The notes under the pieces are model-generated. The model did no database searches. It had not been told where the DNA came from and saw only the letters and a program-made list of their open reading frames with translations. The translations under genes were made by a program, and so were the position numbers. Positions 24,323 through 37,000 of a DNA stretch of 64,000 nt are shown one piece after another. Source of the stretch: Rhodanobacteraceae bacterium (GTDB lineage Bacteria; Pseudomonadota; Gammaproteobacteria; Xanthomonadales; Rhodanobacteraceae); NCBI GenBank assembly GCA_016790075.1, contig JAEUPP010000038.1:1-64000 (forward strand), given 5' to 3'. The number at the start of each line of letters is the position of its first letter. Positions within the stretch are counted from its first letter, which is position 1.

Positions 24323-25529
24323 CGTAGTGATAACCGGCGTGGGCGTGACGTCCGCGATCGGCCAGGGCAAGGCGGCATTCCTTGCCGCCCTGCTGGACGG
24401 ACGCAGCGCGTTCCGCGTGATGCGCCGGCCCGGCCGGCAGAAAGACACAAACTTTCTCGGCGCGGAAATCGACGATCTGGCGATGCCGGCTTCGCTGTCG
24501 CCATCACTGGTCCGAAGCGCTTCGTACTCCGGCAAGGTGGCACTGGCCACCCTGCACGAAGCCTGGGACGAGGCGCGTCTTGGCGATGTCGATCCGCATC
24601 GCATCGGTCTCGTCGTCGGCGGCTCCAACTTCCAGCAGCGTGAGCTGCTGCTGCTGCAGGAACAGTACGCCGGCCGTGAACGCTTCCTGCGCCCGACCTA
24701 CGGCATGATGTTTATGGACACCGACCTCGTCGGCCTGTGCACCGCTCAATTCGGTATCCACGGCCCATCCTATGGCCTCGCCGGCGCCTCGGCGAGCGGG
24801 CAACTGGCCGTGGTGCAGGCCGTGCAGGCCCTTCGCGCCGGCCAGGTGGATGTCTGCATCGCGCTGGGTCCGCTCATGGATCTGTCGTACTGGGAATGCC
24901 AGGGCCTGCGCGCACTCGGTGCGATGGGATCGGACCGCTACGCCGATGCGCCCGCCGACGCGTGCCGGCCCTTCGATCGCGACCGCGACGGGTTCATCTA
25001 CGGCGAAAACTGCGCTGCCCTGGTACTGGAACGCGCGGGCGCTTCCCGGCGCGACGGGGTGACGGCCTATGCGGCGGTGGCAGGCTGCGGCGTTGCAATG
25101 GACGCCAACCGCAATCCCGATCCATCGTTCGAGGGTGAGACACACGCCGTTCGTGCGGCGCTCGCCGACGCGCACTGTGCCCCGCAGGACATCGACTACG
25201 TCAACCCGCACGGTACCGGTTCGCCGCTGGGCGACGAGACCGAGCTGCGCGCGCTGCGCGAATGCGGGCTCGAAGCGGCGGCCATCAATGCGACCAAGTC
25301 GGTGACCGGCCATGGCCTGTGCGCCGCGGGTGCGGTGGAGGTCGCTGCCACCGTGCTGCAGATGCGCGCCAGCGCATTGCATCCCTGCCTCAATCTGGAT
25401 ACGCCGTTCGATCAGGCTTTCAACTGGGTGCGCGAGGCACGCACCCGACACACGATCCACAACGCGTTGACCCTGAGCATGGGCTTCGGCGGTATCAATA
25501 CCGCGCTGTGCCTGCGCCTTCCGGATTGA
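24312..25529 (+). CDS. PksF-like decarboxylating ketosynthase (active-site Cys replaced by Ser)
   Basis: A 405-residue thiolase-fold ketosynthase. Around residues 151-166 the sequence reads GPSYGLAGASASGQLA. The position of the catalytic Cys (normally TACSSS) is Ser160, as in PksF-type free-standing ketosynthases that decarboxylate malonyl-ACP to acetyl-ACP for beta-branching. Both catalytic histidines are present: His300 in 'NPHGTGSPLGDETE' and His334 in 'KSVTGHGLCAAG'. Together with the AcpK-like ACP, this defines the start of an HMG-CoA-synthase cassette. The expected synthase (PksG) and enoyl-CoA hydratases (PksH, PksI) are absent. The frame is intact. It is not FabF, which would keep the Cys. 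Confidence 0.9.
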   Translation: MAHDVVITGVGVTSAIGQGKAAFLAALLDGRSAFRVMRRPGRQKDTNFLGAEIDDLAMPASLSPSLVRSASYSGKVALATLHEAWDEARLGDVDPHRIGLVVGGSNFQQRELLLLQEQYAGRERFLRPTYGMMFMDTDLVGLCTAQFGIHGPSYGLAGASASGQLAVVQAVQALRAGQVDVCIALGPLMDLSYWECQGLRALGAMGSDRYADAPADACRPFDRDRDGFIYGENCAALVLERAGASRRDGVTAYAAVAGCGVAMDANRNPDPSFEGETHAVRAALADAHCAPQDIDYVNPHGTGSPLGDETELRALRECGLEAAAINATKSVTGHGLCAAGAVEVAATVLQMRASALHPCLNLDTPFDQAFNWVREARTRHTIHNALTLSMGFGGINTALCLRLPD

Positions 25530-25582
25530 GCAACGAGGAGAGAACCGACACGGCAAATCGCTAGCATCCCAGCGGCAACCTT

Positions 25583-25815
25583 GTGTGGAATGGGGTATCG
25601 GCATTCCACCGCAACGGCCAATTGGCCTGGAACGGCCGCAACGCCTTCCACGACAACAGCCAGCTCGCCTGGAACGGTCAGACCGCGTTCTACGACGACG
25701 GCCGCTTCGGGGCGCCCTCGAACTCGAACTCGGCCTCGGCACTCGCGCCAGCTTCGGCCTCGACGGCTTCCGCCTGTACATCTATGGTATGTCCCTGGTC
25801 GGTGGCTGAGTCCGT
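25583..25815 (+). pseudogene. Broken protein with tandem WNG-type repeats
   Basis: One frame (from 25583) encodes three near-identical units of about 14 residues: 'VSAFHRNGQLAWNG', 'RNAFHDNSQLAWNG' and 'QTAFYDDGRFGAP'. After the third, a frame change leads to 'LELGLGTRASFGLDGFRLYI' and 'YGMSLVGG' with a stop near 25807. The repeats resemble short beta-hairpin repeats of the YwqK/MORN type, with the pattern [FY]-x-[ND]-x-x-[QR]-[LF]. No RBS or start fits the gene as it stands. It is probably the 3' part of an originally longer gene, disrupted by a frameshift. No function is assigned. Confidence 0.6.
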
Positions 25816-25921
25816 GCCGGCACGAAGCGCAAGCAGGCCAGCGCCAACGCATCCCCGGTCATGACATCACCGTGGGCCTGGTGCCTGCAGCGGCGCAGGG
25901 TCCGGCTCGAGGAACGATCCG

Positions 25922-26743
25922 ATGGAAGAACACTGTCTGCTTGCCGTCCTCATCGACGCCGATAACGCACAGCCCTCCGTGGTCGACGCCCTGCTGGCGG
26001 AAATTGCGAAATACGGCACAGCCAGCGTGAAGCGGATCTACGGCGACTTCACCTCCACGCGCCTGACGCAATGGAAACAGGCCCTGCTGCGCCACTCGAT
26101 CACGCCGGTACAGCAGTTCGCCTACACCACCGGCAAGAACGCCACCGACAGTGCCCTGATTATCGACGCCATGGACCTGCTCTACACGGCGCGCTTTGAC
26201 GGATTCTGCCTGGTGTCCAGCGATTCCGACTTCACGCGACTGGCCCAGCGCCTGCGCGAGCAGGGCAAGACTGTCTACGGATTCGGTGAGAAAAAGACCC
26301 CGGACCCCTTCATTCAGGCCTGCGACAAATTCATCTATACCGAACTGCTGCGGACCCAGACGGCCCCGCAAGCACCCGCAGCCCCCAAGCCCAATCCCCC
26401 CAAAAAGAACAAGCCTGCTCCCGCCGCGGCGAAAGCCAGCCCAGCACCGGCCGGCGAGCCACCCGCGAGCGAGCCGACCACAGCGCCGCAAGCGGAAACC
26501 GGCAATCTCGCGCCCCCCGTCGAACTGTTGCGCCGCGCCATCGACGAATCCTCCGACGAGCGTGGCTGGGCCAACCTCGGCGCCGTGGGCAGCTACATGA
26601 CCAAGGTCCAGCCCGACTTCGACCCGCGGCTATACGGCAATCGCAAGCTCAGTGATCTGCTGCGCTCGCTGGAACGTGTATTTGGGCTGGAGGAGCGCGG
26701 GCCTGCAGGGAGTCCCAAAGCGATATATGTGCGGAATTTGTGA
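25922..26743 (+). CDS. NYN-domain (PIN-like) protein with C-terminal LOTUS/OST-HTH domain
   Basis: A 273-residue protein. The N-terminal NYN nuclease-like domain (residues 5-140) has the acidic blocks 'VLIDADNAQ', 'ATDSALIIDAMDLL' and 'LVSSDSDF', which would coordinate a metal in PIN-type RNases. A Pro/Ala/Lys linker (about 145-195) connects to a LOTUS/OST-HTH domain (about 200-270, 'LRRAIDESSDERGWANLGAV' and 'LYGNRKLSDLLRSLERVF'), thought to bind RNA. Related proteins act in RNA turnover. The gene looks complete and undamaged, and marks the right border of the decayed polyketide region. Confidence 0.92.
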   Translation: MEEHCLLAVLIDADNAQPSVVDALLAEIAKYGTASVKRIYGDFTSTRLTQWKQALLRHSITPVQQFAYTTGKNATDSALIIDAMDLLYTARFDGFCLVSSDSDFTRLAQRLREQGKTVYGFGEKKTPDPFIQACDKFIYTELLRTQTAPQAPAAPKPNPPKKNKPAPAAAKASPAPAGEPPASEPTTAPQAETGNLAPPVELLRRAIDESSDERGWANLGAVGSYMTKVQPDFDPRLYGNRKLSDLLRSLERVFGLEERGPAGSPKAIYVRNL

Positions 26744-27038
26744 CGGGGCGGCGAGCGGCAATTCGCGCAAGGCGTTGTGTCTGCTCGCCAGTGAATCGAC
26801 TGATCGCCATGTTTCTCGTGGCAACTTCCGCCCGTCGAAATTCTTCTTGCACTCAATGGGCGAAAGAACAGCTCATGTGGCTGTATTTATGGAGGCCCTA
26901 GAAGTCGCTGATCCATCACTTCCCTGTCGATGCTGGCCGCCCCATGAAACGATCGGCGCCCAAGGCACAGCTCAATAGGAAAGCTCTCTTAAGCGAGCAC
27001 CGGATGCCCAACCACGGACTCTCTGCCAAACAACGCGC
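26744..27038. other. Intergenic spacer without recognisable gene
   Basis: The 295 bases after the NYN gene contain no reading frame that reads like a protein on either strand, and no clear terminator or RNA structure was seen. Confidence 0.5.
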
Positions 27039-27185
27039 TTAGCTCAGCGCAGGCTCGATCACCAGCAGCGACAGCATCAGCACGATCGCCGCGAAAAAAG
27101 TACTGGTGTCCGTGCGCGAAAAGTCCCATGCCAAGAAGTTCTTCTCCACCATTTCACGCGCCTCGGTATGCGCGCGATCACCCGA
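27039..27185 (-). pseudogene. C-terminal scrap of a membrane protein
   Basis: Leftward, the frame ending at the TAA at 27041-27039 reads 'AHTEAREMVEKNFLAWDFSR', then 'TDTSTFFAAIVLMLSLLVIE', then 'PALS'. This is a plausible soluble helix followed by one transmembrane helix, with a protein-like codon pattern. No start codon with context fits upstream, and the frame loses sense beyond about 27185. The likely interpretation is the tail of a deleted gene; the family is not recognised. The segment from 27186 to 27383 has nothing recognisable. Confidence 0.4.
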
Positions 27186-27383
27186 CCTCGAATGCGTGAG
27201 CGGCGGTCCAACAGTATGGATATTGTCGGCTGGGTGAACTGATCTATCGGTCTGGAGCAGGTATCCGTACTAGTTTCGACCAGCGTCCACGATGTGCGAC
27301 CACTGGCCTCTGCGGTTCTGCTGGCCAGGGGGCCGATTCCCCAGCCGGTCGCCGCGACGGCGGGCTTGAGCCCGCCCTGCGGT

Positions 27384-28685
27384 CTAGGGCATGCGATAGA
27401 CCACGCCATCCTTCATGACGAAGCTGACCTTTTTCATCAGACTGATGTCCTGCAGCGGGTTGCCTGGTACCGCGACGATGTCGGCGAACTTGCCGGCGGC
27501 GAGGCTGCCCAGGTCCTTGCTGACGCCCAGCAGTTCGGCCGCGTGGGTGGTGGCGGCCTGTAGCGTGAACATCGGCGGCATGCCGGCTTGGACCATGAGC
27601 TCGAATTCGCGCGCGTTCTGTCCGTGGGGGAACACGCCGGCATCTGTGCCGAAGGCGATCTTGACCCCGGCCTTGTAGGCGGCGCCGGCCGTGCCCTTGA
27701 TCTTGGGGCCGATGGCGAGTGCCTTGGGGCGCACGACTTCGGGGTAGTAGTCCGGCTCTGCGGCGGCTTTTTCCGAAACGAAGGTGCCGGCGATGATGGT
27801 AGGAACGTACCAGGTGCCGTACTGTTTCATCAGCGGAAACAGATCGCTGTCCATCTGCGTGCCGTGCTCGATGGAGGTGACTCCGCCGAGAATGGCGCGG
27901 CGCATGCCTTCCTTGCCGTGGGCGTGGGCGGCGACGGTGAAGCCGTAGTCCTTGGCGGTATCGACGATGGCGCGGACTTCCTCGACCGTGAACTGCGGGT
28001 TGTCGCCGCTCTTGGCGTAGGACAAGACGCCGCCGGTAGCGGTGATCTTGATCAGGTCCGCACCGTCCTTGTAGTGCTGGCGTACTGCCTTGCGCGCGTC
28101 ATCGAGGTTGTTGATGACGCCGTTCTCCGGACCCGGGTCGGGCATCAGTCCGCGGCGGGCGCCGTTGCTGGGGTCGCCGTGGCCGCCGGTGGAGGCGATG
28201 GTCTTGCCGGCCGTGAAGATGCGCGGCCCGCGCAGCATGCCCTGATTGACCGCATTGCGCAGGGATACCGACACACCGCCGCCACGCTCACCAAGATCGC
28301 GCACCGTGGTGAAACCGGCCAGCAGTGTGCGTTCCGCGAACACCGCGCTCTTGAACGCTATGTCGGCGTCGTTGAGGCGGAAGCCTTCGGAATAGGCGTC
28401 GCGATTGGTTTCCGAGGTCAGGTGCGTATGCATGTCCATGAGCCCGGGCAGGCAGGTTGTGCCGGCCGGCAGTTCGATCACGCTTGCGCCGGCCGGCGCA
28501 GCCGTGCCGGCGCTGACCTCGCGTATGCGGTTGCCGTCTATAACTACGGTTGATGCGCCCAGCAGTTTGCCGGACACGGTGTCGACGAGGGCGGGGCAAT
28601 GCAGCGCCGTGACCGGGTCGGCAGCTGCAGCGGGCAGGGCGGTGAATAGCGCAAGGCAGAGGGTAGTACGGGTCAGCGGCTGCAT
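27384..28685 (-). CDS. Exported metal-dependent amidohydrolase (imidazolonepropionase-like)
   Basis: From the ATG at 28685 the product is 433 residues, with a signal peptide (MQPLTRTTLCLALFTALPAAAA). The amidohydrolase metal site is complete: 'GLMDMHTHL' (HxH), Lys in 'DLIKITATGGV' (the carbamylated Lys region), 'VAAHAHGKEG', 'SIEHGTQMD' and 'FGTDAGVFPHG'. The C-terminus returns to the small beta-sandwich ('GSLAAGKFADIVAVPGNPL'). Related exported enzymes hydrolyse dipeptides (Xaa-Pro or Xaa-Arg/Lys) or cyclic amides. Two zinc ions would sit at the active site. It is divergent from leuS. Confidence 0.93.
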   Translation of the reverse strand: MQPLTRTTLCLALFTALPAAAADPVTALHCPALVDTVSGKLLGASTVVIDGNRIREVSAGTAAPAGASVIELPAGTTCLPGLMDMHTHLTSETNRDAYSEGFRLNDADIAFKSAVFAERTLLAGFTTVRDLGERGGGVSVSLRNAVNQGMLRGPRIFTAGKTIASTGGHGDPSNGARRGLMPDPGPENGVINNLDDARKAVRQHYKDGADLIKITATGGVLSYAKSGDNPQFTVEEVRAIVDTAKDYGFTVAAHAHGKEGMRRAILGGVTSIEHGTQMDSDLFPLMKQYGTWYVPTIIAGTFVSEKAAAEPDYYPEVVRPKALAIGPKIKGTAGAAYKAGVKIAFGTDAGVFPHGQNAREFELMVQAGMPPMFTLQAATTHAAELLGVSKDLGSLAAGKFADIVAVPGNPLQDISLMKKVSFVMKDGVVYRMP

Positions 28686-28843
28686 GGATAGTTTCCCGGC
28701 GGAGGACGCGAAGGCCCGATCATAGCGGGCGGCGGGTGCTGGGCCTCTGATCTTGTGTGTTCCTGACTTCCTCGCGGACTTCCGGGTCCCTGGCCTGGGC
28801 CTGCCTGGCACGCAGGCTTGGCGGGGTTGCTGCGCTGCGGTAG

Positions 28844-31636
<2,793 letters not shown>

Positions 31637-31637
31637 C

Positions 31638-32138
31638 ATGCGCATCTTCGGTCGAACAGTTCTCCTTGCTGCGCTATCCGTGCTGGCTGGTTGCGGTTTT
31701 CATCTGCGCGAACAGGCTCAACTGCCGGACAGCCTGAAGCGGCTGCATCTGGAGGTCGCTGATGCGGGCAGCCTGTTGCTGCGCGATCTGCCCGATGCGC
31801 TGGAACGGGCCGGCGCTAGCGTGGAGTCGGCGACAGGGCCTGGCATCGCCGCATTGCGTGTTCCGCTCAGCACACTGGGGCCCGAAGCGCTGTCTGTTGG
31901 TGCGACGGCACGTGTGCGCGAATACACCATGCGCTACAAGGTCGAGATCGAGGCGGTCGACGCGAACGGCGCGGTCGTGCTGCCGCGCCAGCTCATCGAG
32001 CTTAGCCGCGACTACACTTTCGATGAGAGCCAGGCCGTCGGCGTGGCTGCGCAGGAAGACGAGCTCAAAAAGCAGCTGCAGCGCGACATGGTTCAGGCCA
32101 TCCTGCGTCGCCTTGCGGCGCTGGGCCGGTCTGGCTAG
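31638..32138 (+). CDS. lptE: LPS-assembly lipoprotein
   Basis: LptE plugs the outer-membrane LPS translocon LptD. The 166-residue product starts with ATG at 31638, one base after the leuS stop, and has a lipoprotein signal ending in the lipobox LAGC (Cys19). 'CGFHLREQAQLPDSLKRLHL' is the conserved opening of mature LptE, and 'TARVREYTMRYKVEIEA' and 'LIELSRDYTFDE' follow as family blocks. The leuS-lptE-holA order is standard in gammaproteobacteria. Confidence 0.95.
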   Translation: MRIFGRTVLLAALSVLAGCGFHLREQAQLPDSLKRLHLEVADAGSLLLRDLPDALERAGASVESATGPGIAALRVPLSTLGPEALSVGATARVREYTMRYKVEIEAVDANGAVVLPRQLIELSRDYTFDESQAVGVAAQEDELKKQLQRDMVQAILRRLAALGRSG

Positions 32139-32142
32139 ACCG

Positions 32143-33162
32143 ATGAGCTTCAGCCTGTCGCAACTGCGCCAGCATCTGGCCGGCGACACGCTCAGGCCGG
32201 TCTATTTCCTGGCCGGCGAGGAGCATCTGCTGCTGATCGAGGCCAGCGACGCCTTGCGCGCGCGCGCGCGCGCGCTGGGCTATGCTGAGCGCGAGATCCT
32301 TGACGCCGAAAGCGGTTTTGACTGGGACGATCTGGCGCGCGCCGCCAGCGGCATGTCGCTGTTCGCCTCGCGCAAGCTCATCGACCTGCGTGTGCCGACC
32401 GGCAAGCCGAACAAGGACGGCGCCGCGGCTATCATCGACTATTGCGCCCGCCCGCCGCCGGATACGGTGTTGCTGATCACGGCCACGCAGTGGAGCAAGC
32501 AGCACCATGCAGCCTGGGTCGACAGCATCGAAGCCGTCGGCGTGTTTGTCCCGATCGCGCCGCTGAAACCTGACGATCTGCCTGCCTGGATAGGGCAGCG
32601 CATGGCTAGCCGGGGCGTAAAGGCAGGGCGCGATGCGATAGACGTACTGGCCGAGCGCAGCGAGGGCAATCTGCTTGCCGCGGCGCAGGAAATCGACAAG
32701 CTCGTGCTGCTTGCCGGGGATCAACTGCTGGATGCCGCAACACTGGAGGATCTGGTCGCCGACAGCGCGCGTTATGACGCGTTCAAGCTGACCGATGCGG
32801 CGCTCGCGGGAGATGCGGCGCGCGCGCTGCGCATCGCCGCTGGACTGCGTGCGGAAGGCGAGCAGGTGCCGGCGCTGATGGGCTTGCTGCTGTATCAGCT
32901 GCAGTTGCTGGTGCGTCTGGCCGCGGCGCCAAATCCAGCGCAGGCGTTTCGCAGCGAACGCATCTATCCGGCACGCGAGGCGATTTATCGCAAGGCGCTG
33001 CAGCGGGGCGGCCTGCCGCACTGGGAGCGTTGCCTCGCCCAGGCGGCACGTATCGATCGCGTCAGCAAGGGGCGTGGCGCGGGTGATGCCTGGGTTGAAC
33101 TGGAGCGACTGCTGGCCGCCATGGCCTTGCCGCGCAGTTCGCATCTGCTGGCCGCGAACTGA
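32143..33162 (+). CDS. holA: DNA polymerase III delta subunit
   Basis: The delta subunit opens the beta clamp during clamp loading. The ATG at 32143 lies 4 bases after the lptE stop and gives 339 residues, the usual size. 'LRPVYFLAGEEHLLLIEASD' near the N-terminus and 'LAERSEGNLLAAAQEIDKL' (domain II) are diagnostic. The C-terminal collar domain contains 'LLLYQLQLLVRLAAA'. nadD begins 2 bases after its stop. Confidence 0.96.
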   Translation: MSFSLSQLRQHLAGDTLRPVYFLAGEEHLLLIEASDALRARARALGYAEREILDAESGFDWDDLARAASGMSLFASRKLIDLRVPTGKPNKDGAAAIIDYCARPPPDTVLLITATQWSKQHHAAWVDSIEAVGVFVPIAPLKPDDLPAWIGQRMASRGVKAGRDAIDVLAERSEGNLLAAAQEIDKLVLLAGDQLLDAATLEDLVADSARYDAFKLTDAALAGDAARALRIAAGLRAEGEQVPALMGLLLYQLQLLVRLAAAPNPAQAFRSERIYPAREAIYRKALQRGGLPHWERCLAQAARIDRVSKGRGAGDAWVELERLLAAMALPRSSHLLAAN

Positions 33163-33164
33163 GC

Positions 33165-33815
33165 ATGTCGCAGCGCCCGCTCGCGCTGTTTGGCGGCACG
33201 TTCGATCCGGTCCACTACGGCCATCTGCGGGCGGCCTGGGAAGCGGCTGAACGCCTGGACGCGGAAGTGCGTCTGCTGCCCGCCAATGTGCCGCCGCACC
33301 GCGCGCAGCCGGTGCTCGATGCCGACCAGCGAGTGGAGCTGCTGAGGATTGCGCTCGCCGGGCAATCGCGCCTCAGCCTCGATACGCGCGAACTTGGCCG
33401 CGCTGGGCCGTCCTACACGGTCGACACGTTGCACGGGCTACGCGCCGAGATCGGTCCGGAGCGGCCGTTGATTCTGCTCGTCGGCGCGGACGCCTTTGCT
33501 GGCCTGCCGAGCTGGAATCGCTGGCTGCGTTTGTTTGATCTTGCGCATGTCGGTGTGCTCACCAGGCCGGGCCCCGCACGCGCACTGCCGCCCGAACTCG
33601 AACAGCAGATCCAGACACGCCACTGCGCGCTCGATGGGGTCTGGCGGGCGCGGGACGCCGGCTGCATCGTTTCGCTGGACGTGACTGACCTCGACATTTC
33701 CGCGACCGCGATACGCGCCGAATACGCGGCGGGGCGGGAGCCACGCTTCCTGCTGCCGGATGCGGTACGCGAGCGGATAAATGCCCGCGGCTGGTATGCG
33801 GTGCCCGGCGGCTAG
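33165..33815 (+). CDS. nadD: Nicotinate-nucleotide adenylyltransferase
   Basis: NadD converts nicotinate mononucleotide and ATP to deamido-NAD. The 216-residue protein has the nucleotidyltransferase signature 'LFGGTFDPVHYGHLRAAWEA' (HxGH-type), 'PANVPPHR' and the late 'DISATAIRAEYAAG' (the ISSTxIR equivalent). The start follows the holA stop by 2 bases. In most relatives rsfS comes next; here a 7.2-kb toxin-like gene separates them. Confidence 0.97.
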   Translation: MSQRPLALFGGTFDPVHYGHLRAAWEAAERLDAEVRLLPANVPPHRAQPVLDADQRVELLRIALAGQSRLSLDTRELGRAGPSYTVDTLHGLRAEIGPERPLILLVGADAFAGLPSWNRWLRLFDLAHVGVLTRPGPARALPPELEQQIQTRHCALDGVWRARDAGCIVSLDVTDLDISATAIRAEYAAGREPRFLLPDAVRERINARGWYAVPGG

Positions 33816-34041
33816 AGGCCGTTCAGCGGTAGCCTAAAGACGATCTCCGGTGCAAGCCCAGTGCGGCTTTTGCGTGCGCCATGTGATGCGCACCTTGCGC
33901 GAGTCCCTGATCGAATTCGGTTCCGGCCTATTCGTTACTGACGTGCCTCGCTGAGGACGAATGGCGGATTTTCGACTGGTGGAGCGTATCGAGGCAGACC
34001 GCGTGCTCGTCCGAGCGGCGCCTGTACTGGAGATTGTTGTT

Positions 34042-37000
34042 ATGTTCGTTCGTCGTTTACTGCTGTGTGCCGCGGCGGCGGCCACCGTAGTGCTTTGCTC
34101 GCCGCCGACGCAAGGATCGATGCCGAATGCGGCGACCATGACCTTGCCCTTGCATCTGCTGCTGCCTGCGGCGCCGGAGGATGATCCGCCGGGATTGCCA
34201 GGTGACCTCACAGCATTGCCCATGCCCAGTTCGCCGGTGTCGCAGGGCGCCATAGCGGGATACTTGCAGGGCAGCGCTTCGGTCAGTCCAACCGGCCAAT
34301 ACGGGTACACGATACCCCTGGATGTACCCGCGGGACCCGCGGGCTGGCAGCCCACGCTCACTTTGAATTACAGCAGCGACGCCGGCAACGGCCCGGTGGG
34401 GCGCGGCTGGAGCATCGCTGGCAGCGAATCGCGGATCACCCGTTGCGGCAAGACCCTCTCCACTGACAACCTGCAGAGCGGTGTGCACTTCGATGCCGAA
34501 GACCGCTTCTGCCTGGACGGCGCGCGTCTGGTGGTCATCGCCGGCACCTATGGTGCAACGGGTTCGGAGTACCGCTTCGAAAACGACAGCATCACGAAGA
34601 TCGTCGCCGGAGACGCCAGTGCACAGGGGCCGCAGCGCTTTGATGTGTGGACCAAAGACGGCACCCACAGCGAGTACACCAGCGAGACGGCCACGCGCAA
34701 TACCATGACCGTGAATGGTATCGGCAAGTATGAAGACGTACGCCTGCTGTGGTTGTTGCGGCGCAAGACCGACGGGTCCGGAAACGTCATCGAGTACGAC
34801 TATCACGTCAACAAATTGTCGGACGCTGACAACGCGATTGAGATTCTGCCGCGTCAGATCAGCTATTCGACGGCCAACGCGGGATCGCGTTGGCGCCTGG
34901 TCAAATTCATCTACGACGGTTGTGATGCAGTTACCTGCGATCGGCCAGACCCCATCATCGTATGGCAGTCGGGCGTGCGCCAGGAGACGCGCAAGCTGCT
35001 GCGCTCCATCGAGCTGCACGCGCCGCGTCCTTCGGCGACGTCGATGGTGTGGCGGTATTTGTTCACCTATGAACAAGGAGCCATCACCAAGAACAGCCGC
35101 CTGACCTCCGTGCGCAAATGCGGATATATGGGCGCATGTCTGCTGGCCAAGAATTTCGTCTGGTCCGACGAAATACCGAAATTCACCGATCGCGTGATCG
35201 AATCGGATTTCAAACCCAAGATCGCGCCGCTGTTTGCGTATGTCTGGTATCCGAAGGCGGCCGGGCGATACCCGACGAGACCGCAACCCAGCGGGCAGAG
35301 CGAGCCGCCAATGGTCATGAACGCTGGCGACATGAACAACGATGGCGCCGACGACATCATTTACTCACTGGGTGAAGGCCCTGAACGCCCCAACGCCAGC
35401 AGCTGCTGTACGAATTCCCCGGGACATTACTTCCTGCGCAGCGTTGCCAGTCCGGTGGCGATCCTGCCGCTTAACAGCAAACATCTTTTCAACGATTACG
35501 ATCACTACGAAAGCCATGCCGGCAGCAAATTCACCGATCGCAATCTGGTGAACAGCCGTATCGTCGATATCGATGGCGACGGCATTGTCGAGCTGTGGGC
35601 GGCGCGCCAGCGTGTCGATAGCACGGTCGAAGAACCCCGCGCCGGCGATTTCTTTCATTGGGACTGTGATGACCCGTCCACGACCGGCTCCTGCGACCCT
35701 AGCTTGCCCGGCCAATTGGTCATCGGGACCAGTTCCGGCAGTTTCGACTACACGACGAATCTGCAGGGCGACCCAACGACGCTTGATTTCGCCGACCTCA
35801 ACGGCGACGCGCGGCCGGATACGTCGCAGATCGCAGCGCTCGGCGCGTACAGCGAATTCGGTCCGGACTTCCTCTGGTTCACCAATCTCCAGGACGGTTC
35901 GCGTCTGTTCGGCCCTCAGCAGCTGCTGACGCCAGACCCCACCAAACGCGTATGCCCTATGGTTGCGGTCGACCTGGACGGCGACGGACGCTCTGAGCTG
36001 TTGACCGGTGATATGGGCGATCTTATCGGGAGCGGCGATCGTCATCCGACCTGTTCAAGCACAGTCGCCGGACGCGTGCTGCGCTATGACGACAGCGGTA
36101 GCGGTGTGATGACTTCGTTCGGAGACGGCCGTTATCCGGTCCCGCCGATTTCCTATGCGGACAACGGTGCCAATCTGTCGGGTACGATCAACGGCCAGCC
36201 CATCATTCCGCTGACCGAGACCTGGGAGCAGGAAAAAGAGGAGCTGTACTTTGGCGACTTCAACGGCGACGGGTTGACCGATGCGGCGATGGTCGGATGG
36301 AGCGGCAAGCCGTCGCAACCGTATCCACATATCAACATCCGTACGAATTCGGGCAACGGCTTCGGCCCGCCGCAGGAGTTCTCGCGTCTGCCGACGTGGC
36401 CGCACATCTGGGAGCTGCGCGACAAAGGTCTGCGTATCGAGGACATGGACGGTGACGGACGATCCGACTTTGTGTTCTTCCACGTCAACTCCACCAGCAC
36501 TCCCTGGGGCACGAACTACGCTGGCATCACGATCCTGCACGCAACCGGCGCCCGCATTGCCTTGCCGGATCGCGCAAATCAGGCGCAGGAGTACGTATCG
36601 GACCTTGGTCAAACGAATTACGGCGACTGGCGTCTCTCAAAACTGGGCGACTTCAACGGCGATGGACGCCCCGACATCATCACTTACCGCGGCAACGGGC
36701 GCACTCAGAACGAGCTGGTGCTGATCGAGAACGAGGTCGACCCGGTGAGCACCGGCTACCACAACGACAGCCTTACGGCCGACCAGGCCGAGCCCGGCGC
36801 CTCGGACCTTCTCGTCGAAGTGTGGGATCAGGGCACCCTGTGGGCGCGCGAAGAAATCGGCTACGCGAAAGAATGGTCAGCACGTCCGCGTTCGGACCAG
36901 GGATGCGGCGGTCTGGTGCATCCGGTCTCGTTTCCGCGCAATTGCCTGCATCGCGGCATGGCCTTCGTGCGCAAGACCCGGACCCGGGATCACCTGCTGA

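Noticed and set aside
24312-25529. Housekeeping FabF
   Set aside because: The active-site Cys is Ser and the neighbours are an AcpK-like ACP and PKS remnants, which fits PksF-type decarboxylating ketosynthase instead.
33961-34041. Upstream start for the RHS protein at 33961
   Set aside because: It would put 27 charged residues before a clear signal peptide; the ATG at 34042 has a good GGAG ribosome site.
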